Positions 12,621 to 24,814 of a DNA stretch of 64,000 bases are shown here, one piece after another. This stretch comes from Lunularia cruciata (lineage: Eukaryota; Streptophyta; Marchantiopsida; Lunulariales; Lunulariaceae), in contig OX419756.1 in assembly GCA_948567375.1 (NCBI GenBank), positions 68,426,552 to 68,490,551 on the forward strand, given 5' to 3'. Under the pieces are notes generated by a model. That model was not told the DNA's origin. It made no database searches and was given only the letters and a program-made list of their open reading frames with translations. Both the position numbers and the translations under genes were made by a program. Position 1 is the first letter of the stretch. Each line of letters starts with the position of its first letter.

Positions 12621-13119
12621 ATGGTGCCCTCCAAGGAGGTATCTTACCAAGAAGTATCTTGATTTTATGCTCTACTCTCTTTTTTAGTGGTAATCTTGAG
12701 GGTCAATCATCCAAAAAGACATCTTGAAACTCATTGACTACATCTTTCAATTTCTAGGAATTTTTCCATTGAGTGATGCACTCTAGATTTCTCTTATAAG
12801 ACCCATGAAGCATCTATTTGTGTTATTGATAGATGTTGTACATATGACATAGAGAGATAGTTCTTGTCTTTGTGATCTTTTTTAACCCTAAAGATCTTCC
12901 ATTGGCTCATTCTCACTACTTATTTTCTCCAATCAACTATAAGGTGTTAATGTTCAATCCACTATATGCCTAAGAACACATCATAATGAGCTAACCATAT
13001 CACTTTCCACTCAATTGCTTCTTGATACTCTTTTATAGAGAATACTTTCTTTCTAAGTAAAAACTCAATCCTCTCTATCTAACCATTAGGTAACTCTAAT
13101 TCTTCATTCTCATCCTTCT

Positions 13120-13493
13120 CTAGTTCCAACCCAAACTTATTGCAATAGAGCAAGATAAGAAATTCTCTATTGCTCCAAGGTTTATCAATACTCTCACTTG
13201 ATTGCCCTCAAGGATTCCATTTATAACAATCAATTGTGCATTTGTCTTCCTCCACCTTTGCATACTTGTCCTCTTCCTCCCCTTTCTTTTACTCTTCTTT
13301 ATTGACCCAATAAAGCTACAAGGTACATATATTGGTGATATTTTTTTCCGATGTGATTCCAACATCCTCTTCTTCAATTTGTCTCTCCATGTTATTCAAA
13401 GGTTGCATGCATGGAGGCCAAGGGTATCTAGGAAGATGAGCATGACAATTGATGGCTATGTGTCCAACTCAATCATAACCGTAACAATGTCAT
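13120..13493 (-). pseudogene. zinc knuckle and protease region of element 1
   Basis: At 13452-13493 on the minus strand a degenerate CCHC knuckle can be read (CYGYD.VGHIAINC, second Cys replaced by Tyr and one stop). The 85-codon frame 13120-13377 carries a retropepsin-like segment VNGILEG...VRVLINLGAIENFLS, where the usual catalytic D-S/T-G-A is now NLGA, so the active Asp is lost. It lies between gag (now beyond the solo LTR) and reverse transcriptase, as expected. Confidence 0.7.
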
Positions 13494-13506
13494 TGTTCTG
13501 CTTGAG

Positions 13507-14252
13507 TGTAAGTAATACCAAGGGTTAGCCATATGATCTAGATGTGAAATTCAGTTTGGTAACATCTAGAATGATGTTATACATGATGGTCAAAATAGAT
13601 CAGATAAAAGTATCACCAAAAGAGTACTTCTACTAATAGGGCAGAAACTGAAATAGACTTGAGAACCTTAGAACCAATAGCTAGATATATGATTTAAAGG
13701 TGAGAATTGGTTTGGTAACATCTAGAAGGATGTTACACATGATGGACTAAACAGATCAGAAAGAGGTATCACCAAAAGGGGACTTCTACGAATAGAGTAG
13801 GAACCAAAATATGCCTAAAATCTTTGAAGGCAATTTTGGAGGCCTAAACGGATGAATTAGGCCTCAAAAATGTGCACATGTCCCTCCCCCCAAACAGAGG
13901 AAAGGCTGGCCTTCCCTCCCCCTGCTTTGTCTCGTCAAGAGCTTTCCAATGGTACCTTACTAACTTGATTCTGAGATTCCTACAGGAAGATTCCCTAAAA
14001 GATTCCCTCTGGTCAAAGCTTGTTTGACCAACCAGATAGGACCTAGACCAGATAAGTCACCCATCCAAGTAAGTAATCCAAGGGTGGAGCTTGCTGACAT
14101 GTCACCTATCTATGTCACTAATCTTATGGTGGAGCTTCCTTGGAGGAGATCCTCTTTGTCTATATAATAAAGAGAAGGTGCTCCATTGGGGCATCGAATG
14201 TTTGAGTGTGCAATCTGTGTTTTCTCTCTTCTCTTGTCCTCAGAGTATTACA
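13507..14252 (+). mobile_element. solo LTR (family A, inverted) with 5-bp target duplication
   Basis: The 746-bp unit starts TGTAAGTAATACC and ends GAGTATTACA. It is the reverse complement in layout of the element 1 LTRs. It is flanked by TTGAG on both sides (13502-13506 and 14253-14257), an exact 5-bp duplication of target DNA inside element 1. No internal retroelement sequence is present, so it is a solo LTR left by recombination between two LTRs. It contains an internal duplication near its start (about 13550-13690 against 13695-13830), which explains its extra length over the 589-595 bp relatives. Confidence 0.9.
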
Positions 14253-14257
14253 TTGAG

Positions 14258-15000
14258 CCTCTTCTCCTCGTGTGACTCCATCTCTCCTTTCTTGGACTTG
14301 TCCCCATTCTCCTTAGAGCGGTTGTGCTCCTCAGTCTTGGAACCAAATGTTGCACAATTCCATAGGAATTGGTCCACCAAAGTGTGGTGTTCTAGCTTGA
14401 TAGTGTGGAGTTAGGACTACTCCTTCACCTCCTCCAAGCGCCTTTGTTATTCTTTGAGCGTAGGCAATGGCTTCAAAAATAGTATGAGGATTTTGTACCA
14501 TTTTCTCTTGGTGAGTTGCTCTTTTAACCCTCATTTGAAATTGTGAAGAGCTTCTACTTGACTCATATTAGTTATTGTGACTTGTGGATCAAGAAATGTC
14601 TCCATGTACTTTTGTATGTTATTCTTTTGCTTCAAACCACATAGTCGGGTTTGCACCATCTACACAAAATCCACGGATTGGAGATTCTTCAATAGCCCTT
14701 CTTGCATTACCATCCAAGTGATCTCTCTTCCTTTTACCAACATTGATTGTTCCCAAGGATCATACCATGTGATGGCTTTATTCATCAAGTATCCACATGT
14801 AAACACGCTTGTAGAATGGTTGGTGATCTCAATTATGAATAATCAAAGTATCAATTTATTCTTGAAATCCAATTTTCCACTACTCCCATGGAATGTTATC
14901 CTTTGTAAGGCTCAATGTTGCAAGTCTTCTTCATCTATAGTAACAATATTGCTTCATTATTGACTAGAATCAATATCATCGGCATGAGTGACTCTCAAAG
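14258..15000 (-). pseudogene. gag remnant of element 1
   Basis: Minus-strand reading from about 15000 gives a capsid-like gag segment: ALQRITFH, a WYDPWEQSM block, WMVMQEGLL, QKNNIQKYMETFLDPQVTITNMSQ (kept short here), ALHNFK.GLKEQL. This is the retrotransposon gag pattern with the 'Y...F..L...F..GL' core. The 67-codon frame 14331-14534 is its downstream part. It is broken by frameshifts and stops and cut off by the solo LTR. The leader between 15000 and 15760 shows no further coding. Confidence 0.7.
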
Positions 15001-15760
15001 TACTTTGGCCATTGGTACTACGTTTTGGGATGGTTCTTCTTCTTGCATTGCCTAATTGTTCCTAAAGGTATGTATTTGACTTTGAAATCCCTCCATGGTC
15101 ATCTTGATCTGCCAAAACTCGTTCAACATCCCTTGCCTTCCTTGCATCAAATCTTGCAACTACGGATCCATAATTCTTTCACATTTCAAATGCTCAATTG
15201 CTTACTTCTTATTTCAAAAGAGGGTTAATATGATCACTCAAGAGGAATCATGGACTATTGAGATTACAATTGGTACCTCAAAGGCTATCACTCATTGATA
15301 GTATTCCTCATCAAAACAAAATTGAACTACAAATGTGAACTACAAAATCCCTAAACATCACTTTTGGTCTAACCACATAATGGATTTCTACTTGAGTGTT
15401 GGAAGTGAAAGGATTTGGTATATTCAGACCCATTGCATCACAACACAATGTTTATTGTCAAATCCCACTCTCTATTTTATATCACTATAGGTAGAATCAC
15501 TAAGTTTGATGAATTCATCATTATGTCCATGAACTTCGCTCCAAAATGATAAACAAGATATACTCTCACTTGCTCACATTGGATGTACATAATCTTGATA
15601 TGGAATGGATTCAAGAACAAAAATCAATGTGCATTAAATTGTCCCTCCAAGAGCCTCTGTTCTGTCTTCTCTCTAAAACACCCCTAATCTATGGATTGCA
15701 CTATGTTTTCTCTTCTTGGAATTGCTTAGTCTCAATAGCTCATGTTCCTCCAAGAGGGGT

Positions 15761-15778
15761 GATCCTACCCTCATACCA
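15761..15778 (-). other. primer binding site of element 1
   Basis: One base inside the 5' LTR the minus strand reads TGGTATGAGGGTAGG, close to the TGGTATCAGAGC complement of plant initiator tRNA-Met used by most Ty3/gypsy elements. It sits at the correct end for a minus-strand element. Confidence 0.7.
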
Positions 15779-15779
15779 T

Positions 15780-16374
15780 TGTAATATTCCAAGGATAGGA
15801 GTACTCCCAAGAGAAACACAAGAGAAGAAACACAAAGCTTCAGCCCTCAATACTCCAATGCCCCAAAGGAGCACCTTGTCTTTATTGTATAGCAAAGAGG
15901 ATCCCTTCAAACAAAGCTCTATCTTTGGATCAGATACATGGATCGGTGATATGGCAGCAAGCTCCACCCTTAGATAAGTTGCATGGATGGGTGACTTGTT
16001 AATCCTTATCCTATCTAGATGGTCAAAAAAGTTTGACCAAAAGGAATCTTTAAAGAATCTTTCTATGGGAAGCTCAAAATAGCATGGATGAGGTACCGTT
16101 GGAAAGCTCTTGATGAGAAGAATAGTGTAGGAAGGCGATCCTTTTAGTCTTGAGGGGTGGGAATAAATTTATTTTCAATGCCTAATTCATCTATTTGAGC
16201 CCCCAAAATTGGCTCTAAAGTTTTTAGCATGTTTTTGACTCCTATCTTATTATTGAAAGTACACTTTTTGTTACAGCTCTATCTGATCTACTTAGTTATC
16301 ATATATAATATCCTTCTAGATATTACCAAGCTAAATTTCACCTCTAGATAATATTTCTAGCTATTGGTATCTCA
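15780..16374 (-). repeat. 5' LTR of element 1 (LTR family A)
   Basis: It starts TGTAATATTCC on the + strand and runs to CTATTGGTATCTCA, a damaged form of the CTATTGGTATTACA end. Its closest relatives in the window are 7741-8329 and 23410-23993. At 595 bp it is close to the 3' copy. Confidence 0.85.
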
Positions 16375-16399
16375 CATGATCGCAATGACTGACAAAGGA

Positions 16400-16872
16400 T
16401 TGCGGTCAAATGGCACACATGCAAATCCATTATGAAAAATGGTCACAAATGGTTCTTTGGCAATGTGCCAAAAGTTGCAAGTCATGGACTTTTGAATTGG
16501 CAATGGAATCCCATGGAACATCATTTGATTGAATCTTGTTGCTTTGCAGCTTGTACAAAGGAGTTATGTGAACTTTTGACATTGTTGTGAGCCATCTCAT
16601 ATTGTAGTCCTCAATGCATGGTTTGTTTAGTACAAATAGGGCATGATACAAAGCCAATGTTTTCTGGTCCTAGTAGGAGAATTTTAGTCCTCATTCTAGA
16701 AACTTGTAATTGGTAGGAGATTTGTCAAGCCAAATCAGGACATTGTTTAGAATGGACCATGAACTAATTGTCTTGTCCTACTTAGTACTATCTTAGGACT
16801 TAATCTATTATCTAAAACACTACTAAACTACTAGAAACAAGAAAAAGAGGTAGAAAAGAAAAAGTTTGTCCT
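16400..16872. repeat. dispersed repeat R2, copy 1
   Basis: It is similar along its length to 40456-40912 in the same orientation, from 'atggtcacaaat' to 'actactagaaacaagaaaa'. The similarity stops sharply at about 16872, where both copies go into different AT-rich DNA. It directly abuts element 1, and its left part may have been removed. Class unknown. Confidence 0.75.
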
Positions 16873-17769
16873 AGCAATAACTCTAAATAGTTATTTAACT
16901 TATATCTATAGGGAAAAATTAAGCACCAAAGATAATGTTTCTCAAGGTTTGAAGATTAATAAAAATGGTGACTACAATTTTTGAAAATTTACCCCTTTTC
17001 AAATACCCATCATATATTATAGAACTTCAATGTTACTATCTTTGTAGGTGGTAAATTTTAAAGAAAATAAAAGAAATATTTTTAAATTTTTTATTACTCT
17101 TTTACTTTGATATCCTCAATAATCCTTATAAGTAATGTAAGGACCAAAATCATTCTTTATTCTTATTATTATTAAGGTTTCAAATTATAAGATAACAAGC
17201 ATAAAATTAGAAACAAGACAATAAAGTCTCACCATCTTAAAAAATTTCCTATGACCATCTCATCCTTATTTTATTCTTATTTATTCTCTTCTTCTTTCAA
17301 AAAAAACAGGCTACAAACCTTTTTTACTTTATATTTTCTTAAAGATATTTGGTAGATGGATCACCTAATATTAAAATTTCTTGTTAGCTGATTATATTTC
17401 AATATTGATGACCCTATATTTTTACAATTTTATGGTTAACTAAAATTATCCTACTAAAATAACTTAAGTACCTTTTGAATATATAAATAATCTATATATC
17501 TTCATAATATGTAATGTAAAAAAAATCTCTTTTTAAGTATATATGTAAGAATCAAAAAATTTATCTCACAGATAGTTACTATGTGTGAGAATATGCAAAA
17601 ACCATAAGGCAACTTGAGGAGATGAGAAAATAAAAAAGGATAGCATAGCCATATAAAAAAGAGTTGAAAGATGGTTAGTTTGATCATTTATTTACCTAAC
17701 GATGTTAAGTTGTAACAAATTAAGTTCAATGGATATTTGTGATAGTGATAAAGAGAAAGAATTGTTGTT
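16873..17769. other. AT-rich intergenic DNA
   Basis: Very AT-rich with homopolymer runs. No coding signal is seen. Parts (about 17100-17700) look like a diverged relative of 21600-22100 (shared 'ggatcacct' and 'tatgtaagaatcaaa' motifs), so it may be an old non-coding repeat. Confidence 0.45.
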
Positions 17770-19260
17770 TTGTTGATGAATTTTCAATTCCAAAGTATTA
17801 ATTTGATTTGGGTCTATATTGAAAAGTACTTTTTTAGTGACCATCTTTGGACAAAAACTTGTTTTTGTTTAGTTTTGCATTCTTTTCTTAAACTTATAAT
17901 AAGCCATAGGCTTGCAAAGGCTAGAAAGTGGTTTTATACCACTTGCTTTTTGCATGGAAGGCATAAGAAGAATGTGCATAAAGGAGGAAGTGCATACAAA
18001 AGAAACAAATTGGAAAGGGTAAGGTTGGAGGAAGGTCTATGCCAAAGGAGTACAAGACCAAAGAAATTTTCCATTGCCAACCTTCACCTTGGAAGACCTT
18101 TGGCCGCAAAGGAAGTACAATGGTTTGATTGTGCAACTATTAGGATAGATAACTACCCTCAAAACCATTGCTAAAACATTTGCATGTGGGTTGACATTAA
18201 ACAACCATGATTCAATCACTAAATGCAAGTAAATGTCATGCAACAACTATAATATCAAGGCCAAAGTTAGCAATCCTTCACATTTTGCATCCTTGGTGCA
18301 TAAAATGCATTGAGAATCCCATTAGATTAAAGGTAAGAGGGAGAAGGCAAAGGAAGAGATAGCAAAGGTGAAGGAGTTGTACAAGGAAGAAGGTCAAAAA
18401 TTAAATGACCTAGTGCAAGAGAAATTTGAGGTGAAGAAGAAACATGCTTCACTCAAAGCAACACAAAATAAGTACTACAAAGATATCCAAAGGCTACAAG
18501 GAGAGATATGAGTCCTCCAACTCAAGCAAAATCAGCAACAATAAGCGTTTTAAGAGCATCTTCAATCTCATGATGAAAAGTAACCAACATCTAAAGCAAA
18601 TTAGATGTAGCAAATATGAGCGCAATCACAATGGAGGTACAACAAAATGATTATCGCACCAAAGCAAACCTCTAACTCAACCAATTGCAAGTTGAGTTGA
18701 ATAGAAAGGAGGAGAAGGAGAAGGAAGTCATTCAAGGCCGGATAAGTGAAGAACTAATGGAAAAAGAGTAAGCAATTTGCATTGGCCTAGAAGAAGAAAA
18801 GATAAAGATATTCCAACAAATGGAAGATATACAAGCCTTCCAACTCCAACAAAATCAGCAACAATAGGAGTTTGAAGCGCATCTACAATCTCATGATGAA
18901 AAAGTAACCAACATCCAAAGTGAAATTTGATGCATCAAATGTGATTGCAATCACAATGGAGGTGCAATAGAATGATTATTGCACCAAAGCAAATCTCCAA
19001 CTCCACCAATTGCAGGTTGAGTTGAATAGGAAGGAGGTGGAGAAGGAGGCAAATCAAGGCCAAATGAGTGAGGAAGTAATTACCAAAATGTAGGCAATTT
19101 GCATTGGCCTAGAAGAATAAAAGACAAAGATATTCCAATAAATAGAGGAAAAAGAGACCAATAGATGAGCCTTGCAAGAAGGCAATAGAAATAAGGCCGC
19201 ACTTAACCAAAATCCATGAGTTGAAGTTTCAAATTCAGACTTTGAAGGCAAAGTTCTACT
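17770..19260 (+). pseudogene. decayed coiled-coil protein gene, unknown family
   Basis: The first part (to 18174) is open for 134 codons with a basic segment (HGRHKKNVHKGGSAYKRNK). From 18330 the + frame gives a strongly charged heptad-like stretch (KAKEEIAKVKELYKEEGQK, LNDLVQEKFEVKKKH, KDIQRLQGEI) typical of a coiled coil, then Gln-rich segments broken by stops where CAA would be expected to be TAA. Two tandem units (18520-19165) repeat the coiled-coil coding. I do not recognise the family. A similar charged, Gln-rich style is seen on the minus strand at 32650-34413, so both may belong to one decayed multi-copy family, but this is inference. Confidence 0.45.
18520..19165 (+). repeat. tandem duplication, 323-bp unit
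   Basis: The segment beginning 'aaaatcagcaacaatag' at 18528 recurs at 18851. Matches continue through 'tctcatgatgaaaa', 'caatcacaatggaggt', 'gagttgaatag.aaggagg' and 'gcaatttgcattggcctagaagaa'. The copies are diverged, so the duplication predates the decay of the reading frame. Confidence 0.8.
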
Positions 19261-22200
19261 CAAGCAAACAACTTGATAAATTGGTGGTGCAATTAAAGGA
19301 GCATACCAATTGGAAGTTTGCTAAATCAACATATATCTACTTCTCAAATTTTTAGATTGTAAGGAGAAGATAGATATAGAGATAAGGATCTGTAGAGGCA
19401 AAGGTAAAGATAAATACCTTAGGGTGGTAGACCAATTGTAGCCAAAGGTTTTGATAGATGTAAATATTCTACGTGTAAAACACCTTCAAAGTGAAAGACA
19501 CCTTTGGTGTGGAACACACCTTTGTAGTAGAAGACGTATTTGGAAAGGAAGACCTTCGAGGTACACACCCTCTTAGTGGTAGGAAATTTTTCTAGCCAAA
19601 GATCTTTAGAGTCAAAATTCAAAGGCAAATAATTTTACAAAGGAAGATCTAACACCTTCCTTAACACAAGGAAGAAGCTTAATTAAACCATATAAGATAA
19701 GATAGTATTAGTGATAGGCAATTCATATATAAATAGGAGATTTTTGGTATTTCACTTATCCATTGGATATCTTTGTTGAAAAATAGGAATATATATAGCT
19801 CTAGCTCGTTGTAGTTCATGCTCACTTTCTAGTAATAAGGGAATCACCCTTCAAAATTTCTATCACTACTTGTGAGCACATTGAGTATTGATTGGATGAC
19901 TTTGTGGTGAGGAACCTTGAAGAAGGAACATAAGAACTTGAGTGTAGGGAAACATTTGCACTTGTTTAGGGTGTTTGATCCTTGGGGAAGCAAAGCAAGG
20001 CAATGTATTGAATGGTTAAGGGTAAAATGGAGTATTGACAATACCATGGAAATGAAAAGCAAGTCAATCAATTGATGTAAGAATCATTCTAGGAAGGGCA
20101 GTATGTAGCCTTCAAAGTGGTAATCATTGGTGTGAAGTGACCGTTAGTGCAAAGTGAGCTATAACCTTTAAAAACAATCTGGAATAGATTTGTAATGAAA
20201 GTGAATTTTTCCATTTCCATAGTGCACCATAGGGATGACCCTCTTATGAGAGTAGTTCTGTCCAAGAGGTTAAATACAAATAATGAAGAACAACCACAAG
20301 TGACATTTCTCTTCACTTTTAGTCATTTCAGACCTATATCCTTGAGGGAATGACCTCTTCTTATCATTTACTACTAGTATGTTGATATTGGCCTATCACA
20401 ACTACATACTCTAATCTATCATGAGTGTTACTCTACTAAATTACATTCTATCATAAAATAGTTTAATTTAGTATTTTATTAATTGTAGAAATCTTATGTT
20501 GTAAAATGATTAATTTCAATGATCATGCTCAATAAATAATTTTATTTAAAAAAGGTAACAAATTCACTTTGATAAGAAAATTCTTACATATAAACTATTT
20601 TATTAAAACAATAGTAGTTTGCATGTTATATTTATAATTATTGAACACATTTTGTCTAATGTTGTTTAAGTTGAGCATGTAAAGGTAATCTTTGTAAACT
20701 AGTTTTATTGTCTATAAAGTCAAATATAAGATCAATGAAAACACACCATTTTTTTAGCAAGTGATCTCCATATCTTTGATCAATATTTTGAGAAGGAACT
20801 TACCTTTGATTTGGAGGAGTCTACATGAGTTGATAGATTCACAACTAAAAAATATACTCATCATTGGAAAAGATTTGTGACTATGTATAAAGACATTATA
20901 AAGAGTAAAACTGGTACAATTTTACATTGTCATAAATTATAAATATCTTTAACAAGTCAAAACTAAGGTCAAAGGTCTCATCTAGTCAAGGATATTGGTC
21001 AATAAAGTAATTAACAAAAACTTGTGCATGAATTTAAGTATAGACTTGTGGTGAAGTCAAAATTAACTTGTGATTGTTAAAATTAAAGTGAGTTTAAGTA
21101 TACCTTGTGTGTGAAGTTATGCATAGTTTATCAAGGATTATGGTGAAATTTGACTTGTATGCTAGTCTTTGTCTTATATACCAAATCATCACTCTATATG
21201 AGGGATGATGTTTGGCAATTCTAATAGTACTTCATGTATAAAGAGGTAAAGCGGCCTTAGATGCATATTGCATTTTGAGTTTATTTTGAAACATTTTTCC
21301 ATGTGTTCCACTAACGTAAGGCAACTTCAAAGTGTCATTTTGGTTATGTCTTTAAAAAAGAAATAAAGCATAAAGATAATTTATTAAAATTTGAAGAAGT
21401 ATTAATACAAGAGTATAGATTTTGCTTACAATAAAATTAGTATTAGCCTCCATGCATATGTCTTCAATATACAACAAAGCATCAAAAATAATATATTAGG
21501 GATTATAGAAAAGAGAAAATTTGAGAAGAACAGCGCTTTAGAATACAATTACTCTTTTAACTTGTACACCTCTTTAGAATGAAACTATATTTTAATGTAT
21601 TTATTATTAACATAATTAGTTAATGTAATTATATCTTGATAATGTTTGAATTCTTACTTTTAGCCAGACTTGAAGTTTAAAAGTCTTAATTGTCTTCTTA
21701 TTCTCATCTCATCCTTGATGTTATCTTCCTTTTTTAAATAAAAATAGTTAATGCTTAGTACCTTTTGTTTGGAGATATTATCAAGATAGATCACCTACAA
21801 AATATTGAATTTTTATTGATTTATTAATTTAAATATTGGTATTAATAATATTTTTCCTTAAATACCTTTAGGTGTAAAGTAGACCTCTTTGTAGTTTCAT
21901 AATGTTATAACATAGAAAGATTATGACCTTATCAAGTAGGTATATAAGAATCAAATAATGTATATCATATGTTTCTCACCTTTATGCTTGAGAATAGATT
22001 AGAATAATGGTAACTTAAGGATATATGACAAACCAAAAAGATAAGAAGGATGGATTGTTTGATGTGAAGTCAATATAGAGCAAGATGATGAGTAGAGAAA
22101 AACAAAGGAGAGAAAGATAGTTGCTATCATCATTTCTCTGTATCTTGGTTGCATACAACCAAGATTGAAAATAAATTTAAGGTTTAGCATCCTATTTTTC

Positions 22201-22846
22201 ACAAGGCAAGAAAGTATATCACAACTTAAAGAAGTGGAAGACATTGAAGGGTATAGTAGCCACTAAGGTTGCTAATATTAGCTTAGTATTTTTGGCTACT
22301 GGAGATTAAAATTGTAAGGAAAGTTATAAAGATTGAATTAGGAAGGAATATAGCAAGTACCTTTGAATCAAATGCATGCAACTTTTGAGAGTCAATTAAC
22401 TATTGCAGGTTTTTTTGTTTATTGCACACAATGCAACTTGCATGACCTTTACAAAAGCATTTCAAGTATGCATACATGGCTTAGCAAAGTTTGCATGGCC
22501 ATTTGTTAGTGATGTTCAAAAGCTCATGCAAAAAGACATTGTCAACTGTGCCCACTTGGAACTTCTTGCACGGACATCATATATGATTGCATGATGCAAC
22601 ATGGAAGAACACAAGAAAAGATCAGCCAATTAATACTAAAATAACTTAAAAAGAATATCTTCCCTCTTGACTACCTTGAAAATTTTCAACCCAAGAAGTG
22701 TAACAAACTTTCAAGTAAATTCTGATAATTCTGATATGTCTTGCACTTTGGGTGCAAGCAACATGCTTTTCTTGCACTATTTATACATTTAACATATACA
22801 ATACCAGAATAACAAACAAGAGTATATACCTTACTATGAGTGTTCT
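19261..22846. other. AT-rich intergenic DNA, no recognisable gene
   Basis: Short ORFs without known motifs occur on both strands. At 19470-19600 a weak array of imperfect 'acacctttggtgt/gaagac' repeats is visible. A copy of repeat R3 lies at 20668-20812. A 10-bp-arm hairpin (ATCTTGGTTG...CAACCAAGAT) lies near 22147. No retroelement domain was found. Confidence 0.55.
20668..20812 (+). repeat. diverged dispersed repeat R3, copy 2
   Basis: It resembles 5615-5760, anchored by GTTGAGCATGTAAAGGTAA, and has the same order of weaker blocks. No coding. Confidence 0.5.
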
Positions 22847-23993
22847 TGTAATATTTTGAGGACAAGAGAACCTCCCAAGAGAAACACAAGAGAAGAAACA
22901 CAAAGTTTCACATCCAATACTCCGGTGCCCCAAAGGAGCACCTTGTCTTTATTATATAGCAAGGAGGATCTCCTCAAAGGAGACTATATCCTTGGATCAA
23001 ATACATGGATTGGTGACATGTCATCAAGCTCCACCCTTAGATTAGTTGCATGGATGGGTGACATGTTAATCCTTGTCCTATCTAGTAGGTCAAACAAGTT
23101 TGGCTAAAGAGAATCTATATAGAATATTCTTGTAGGAAGCTCAAAATTGCATGGATGAGGCATCATTTGAAAACTCTCTACAAGACAAATAGGGAATAGG
23201 GAGAGAAAGGCCAACCTCTCTCCCTAGTGAGAGAAGGATTATTTTGTTTTTGAGGCCTAATTCATCCATTTAGGCCTCCAAAATTGGCTCTTATTCTATT
23301 TTTGAGGCCTAAATATGGTTTGACTTGGAATCACTTAGTCTTAGTAGCCCGTGTTCCTCCAAGAGAGGTGATCCAATCTCTTGGATTAAAACACCTGCTC
23401 TCATACCATTGTAATGTTCTAAGGATAAGAGAATCCCAAGGAAACACCAGAAAAGAAACACAAAGCTTCATCCCTCATTGTCTTTATTATATAACAAAGA
23501 GTATCTACTCAAAGGAAGCTTTATCCTTGGATCAAATACATGGATTGGTGATATGTTAGCAAGCTCCACCCTTAGATAAGTTGCATGGATGGGTGACATG
23601 TTGGTCATTATCCTATCTAGTTGGTCAAACAATTTTGACCAAAGGGAACCTTTATAGAATTTTCCTATATGAAGCTCAAAATTGCATGGATGAGGTACAA
23701 TTTGAAGGCTCTTGAAAAGACAAATGGGTGTTTGGGGGGGAAGGGGAGAAAGGCCAGCCTTTTGTACTTGTGAGGGATAGAATTTTTATATTTTTGAGGC
23801 CTAATTCATTTTTTTAGGTCTCTAAAATTAGCTCTAAAGTGCTCAAGGTGTTTCTAGATCCTACCCTATTAGTGGAAGTACTCTTTTGGTGACACCTCTA
23901 TCTGATCTATTTAGTCCATCATATATAACATCTTTCCAAATGTTACTAAGCCAATTTCACCTCTAGATAATATTTCTAACTACTAGTATTACA
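22847..23993 (-). mobile_element. internally deleted element of LTR family A
   Basis: A truncated LTR (22847-about 23294) starts TGTAATATTTTGAGG and lacks its last part. After about 115 bp of internal sequence a complete 584-bp LTR follows (23410-23993, ending CTAGTATTACA). The internal piece next to the complete LTR is a primer binding site on the minus strand, so the right LTR is the 5' one. The flanks GTTCT (22842-22846) and ATTCT (23994-23998) agree at four of five bases and are a plausible target duplication. The coding part is gone. Confidence 0.82.
23391..23408 (-). other. primer binding site of the deleted element
   Basis: The minus strand reads TGGTATGAGAGCAGGTG one base inside the LTR. 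This differs by one base from the common plant TGGTATCAGAGC primer site complementary to initiator tRNA-Met. Confidence 0.8.
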
Positions 23994-24814
23994 ATTCTTG
24001 ATGACATAAATCAACTACTGGTTGCATTTGCTATAGCACCAATAACGAATATAGCAAATTAGATATGGTTTTGTGCACTTATTGTAGAAGCCATGGCAGT
24101 TCTGAATTTGGAGGTAGTGTGTTTCATCAACAACCAAGAAAAGGTATGAAGTTGAATAAAACTCTGGAGTAATCATAGAGCTTATGACAAAAGGGTATTC
24201 TTGTACATATGGTGTTGTTAAAGCATTTATAGAGGGCTAATGTATACACATATAAATGCTTTACAGGGCATCATAGACTTAATGGCATAAAAAATACCTA
24301 ATGCACACCATGGTGCCTATGTTTGACATATAGAAAACAATATCAATGCATAATCTAAACAAAAGCTCAATGGCAAGATTTAGGCAACTGCAAACACCCT
24401 AACCATCAATGCAATTGAAGCTTCAATGGGTCAAATTGTAGAGATGAATGAGTAGGAGGCTTTATATCTTTGCAGAATATGATTACCAACATGGATGCCT
24501 AGCCATGCTCTAGTTTTGCAATTTGGCATATTGACATCAAACATGTCTAAGTCTACCCACTCTTGAATCTTTGAAGCAAGGAATGCTCAGCCACTTGAAG
24601 CAATTGTGCAAGTAATGCAGAAAAGTGACATGCTCATCCTTAGCGCAGAAGCTAACAACACTTGTAGAGTCACTTTGATCCCAAAAGACATTTCATCAAG
24701 GATTTAATGCACTTTTCAATATGCATGTGCTCATATAGTGTATCGACTTGGTCCCAACAACTTCAAAGTCATGCATCAAAGTGGTAGTGGATTTTGTGTT
24801 GTTAACATCTTTAA
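23994..24814. other. intergenic, no feature recognised
   Basis: No ORF of note and no match to the repeats described here. Composition is moderately AT-rich. Confidence 0.5.

Larger units (their letters stand above)
7741..16374 (-). mobile_element. element 1: decayed Ty3/gypsy chromovirus with nested insertions
   Basis: Read on the minus strand the order is 5' LTR (15780-16374), tRNA-iMet-type primer site (15761-15778), gag, zinc knuckle, protease, reverse transcriptase, RNase H, integrase, chromodomain remnant, polypurine tract (8330-8345) and 3' LTR (7741-8329). The pol order with integrase after RNase H, and the chromodomain-like tail, are those of chromoviruses. All frames carry stops. 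Two later arrivals split it: repeat R1 (about 8390-10002) inside the chromodomain region, and a solo LTR (13507-14252) between gag and protease. The bases flanking the two outer LTRs (GGTGT at 7736-7740, CATGA from 16375) do not match, so the target duplication is lost or the ends come from recombination between elements. Confidence 0.85.

Noticed and set aside
14577-15298. + strand ORFs of 67-128 codons
   Set aside because: They are shadows of the minus-strand gag remnant of element 1.
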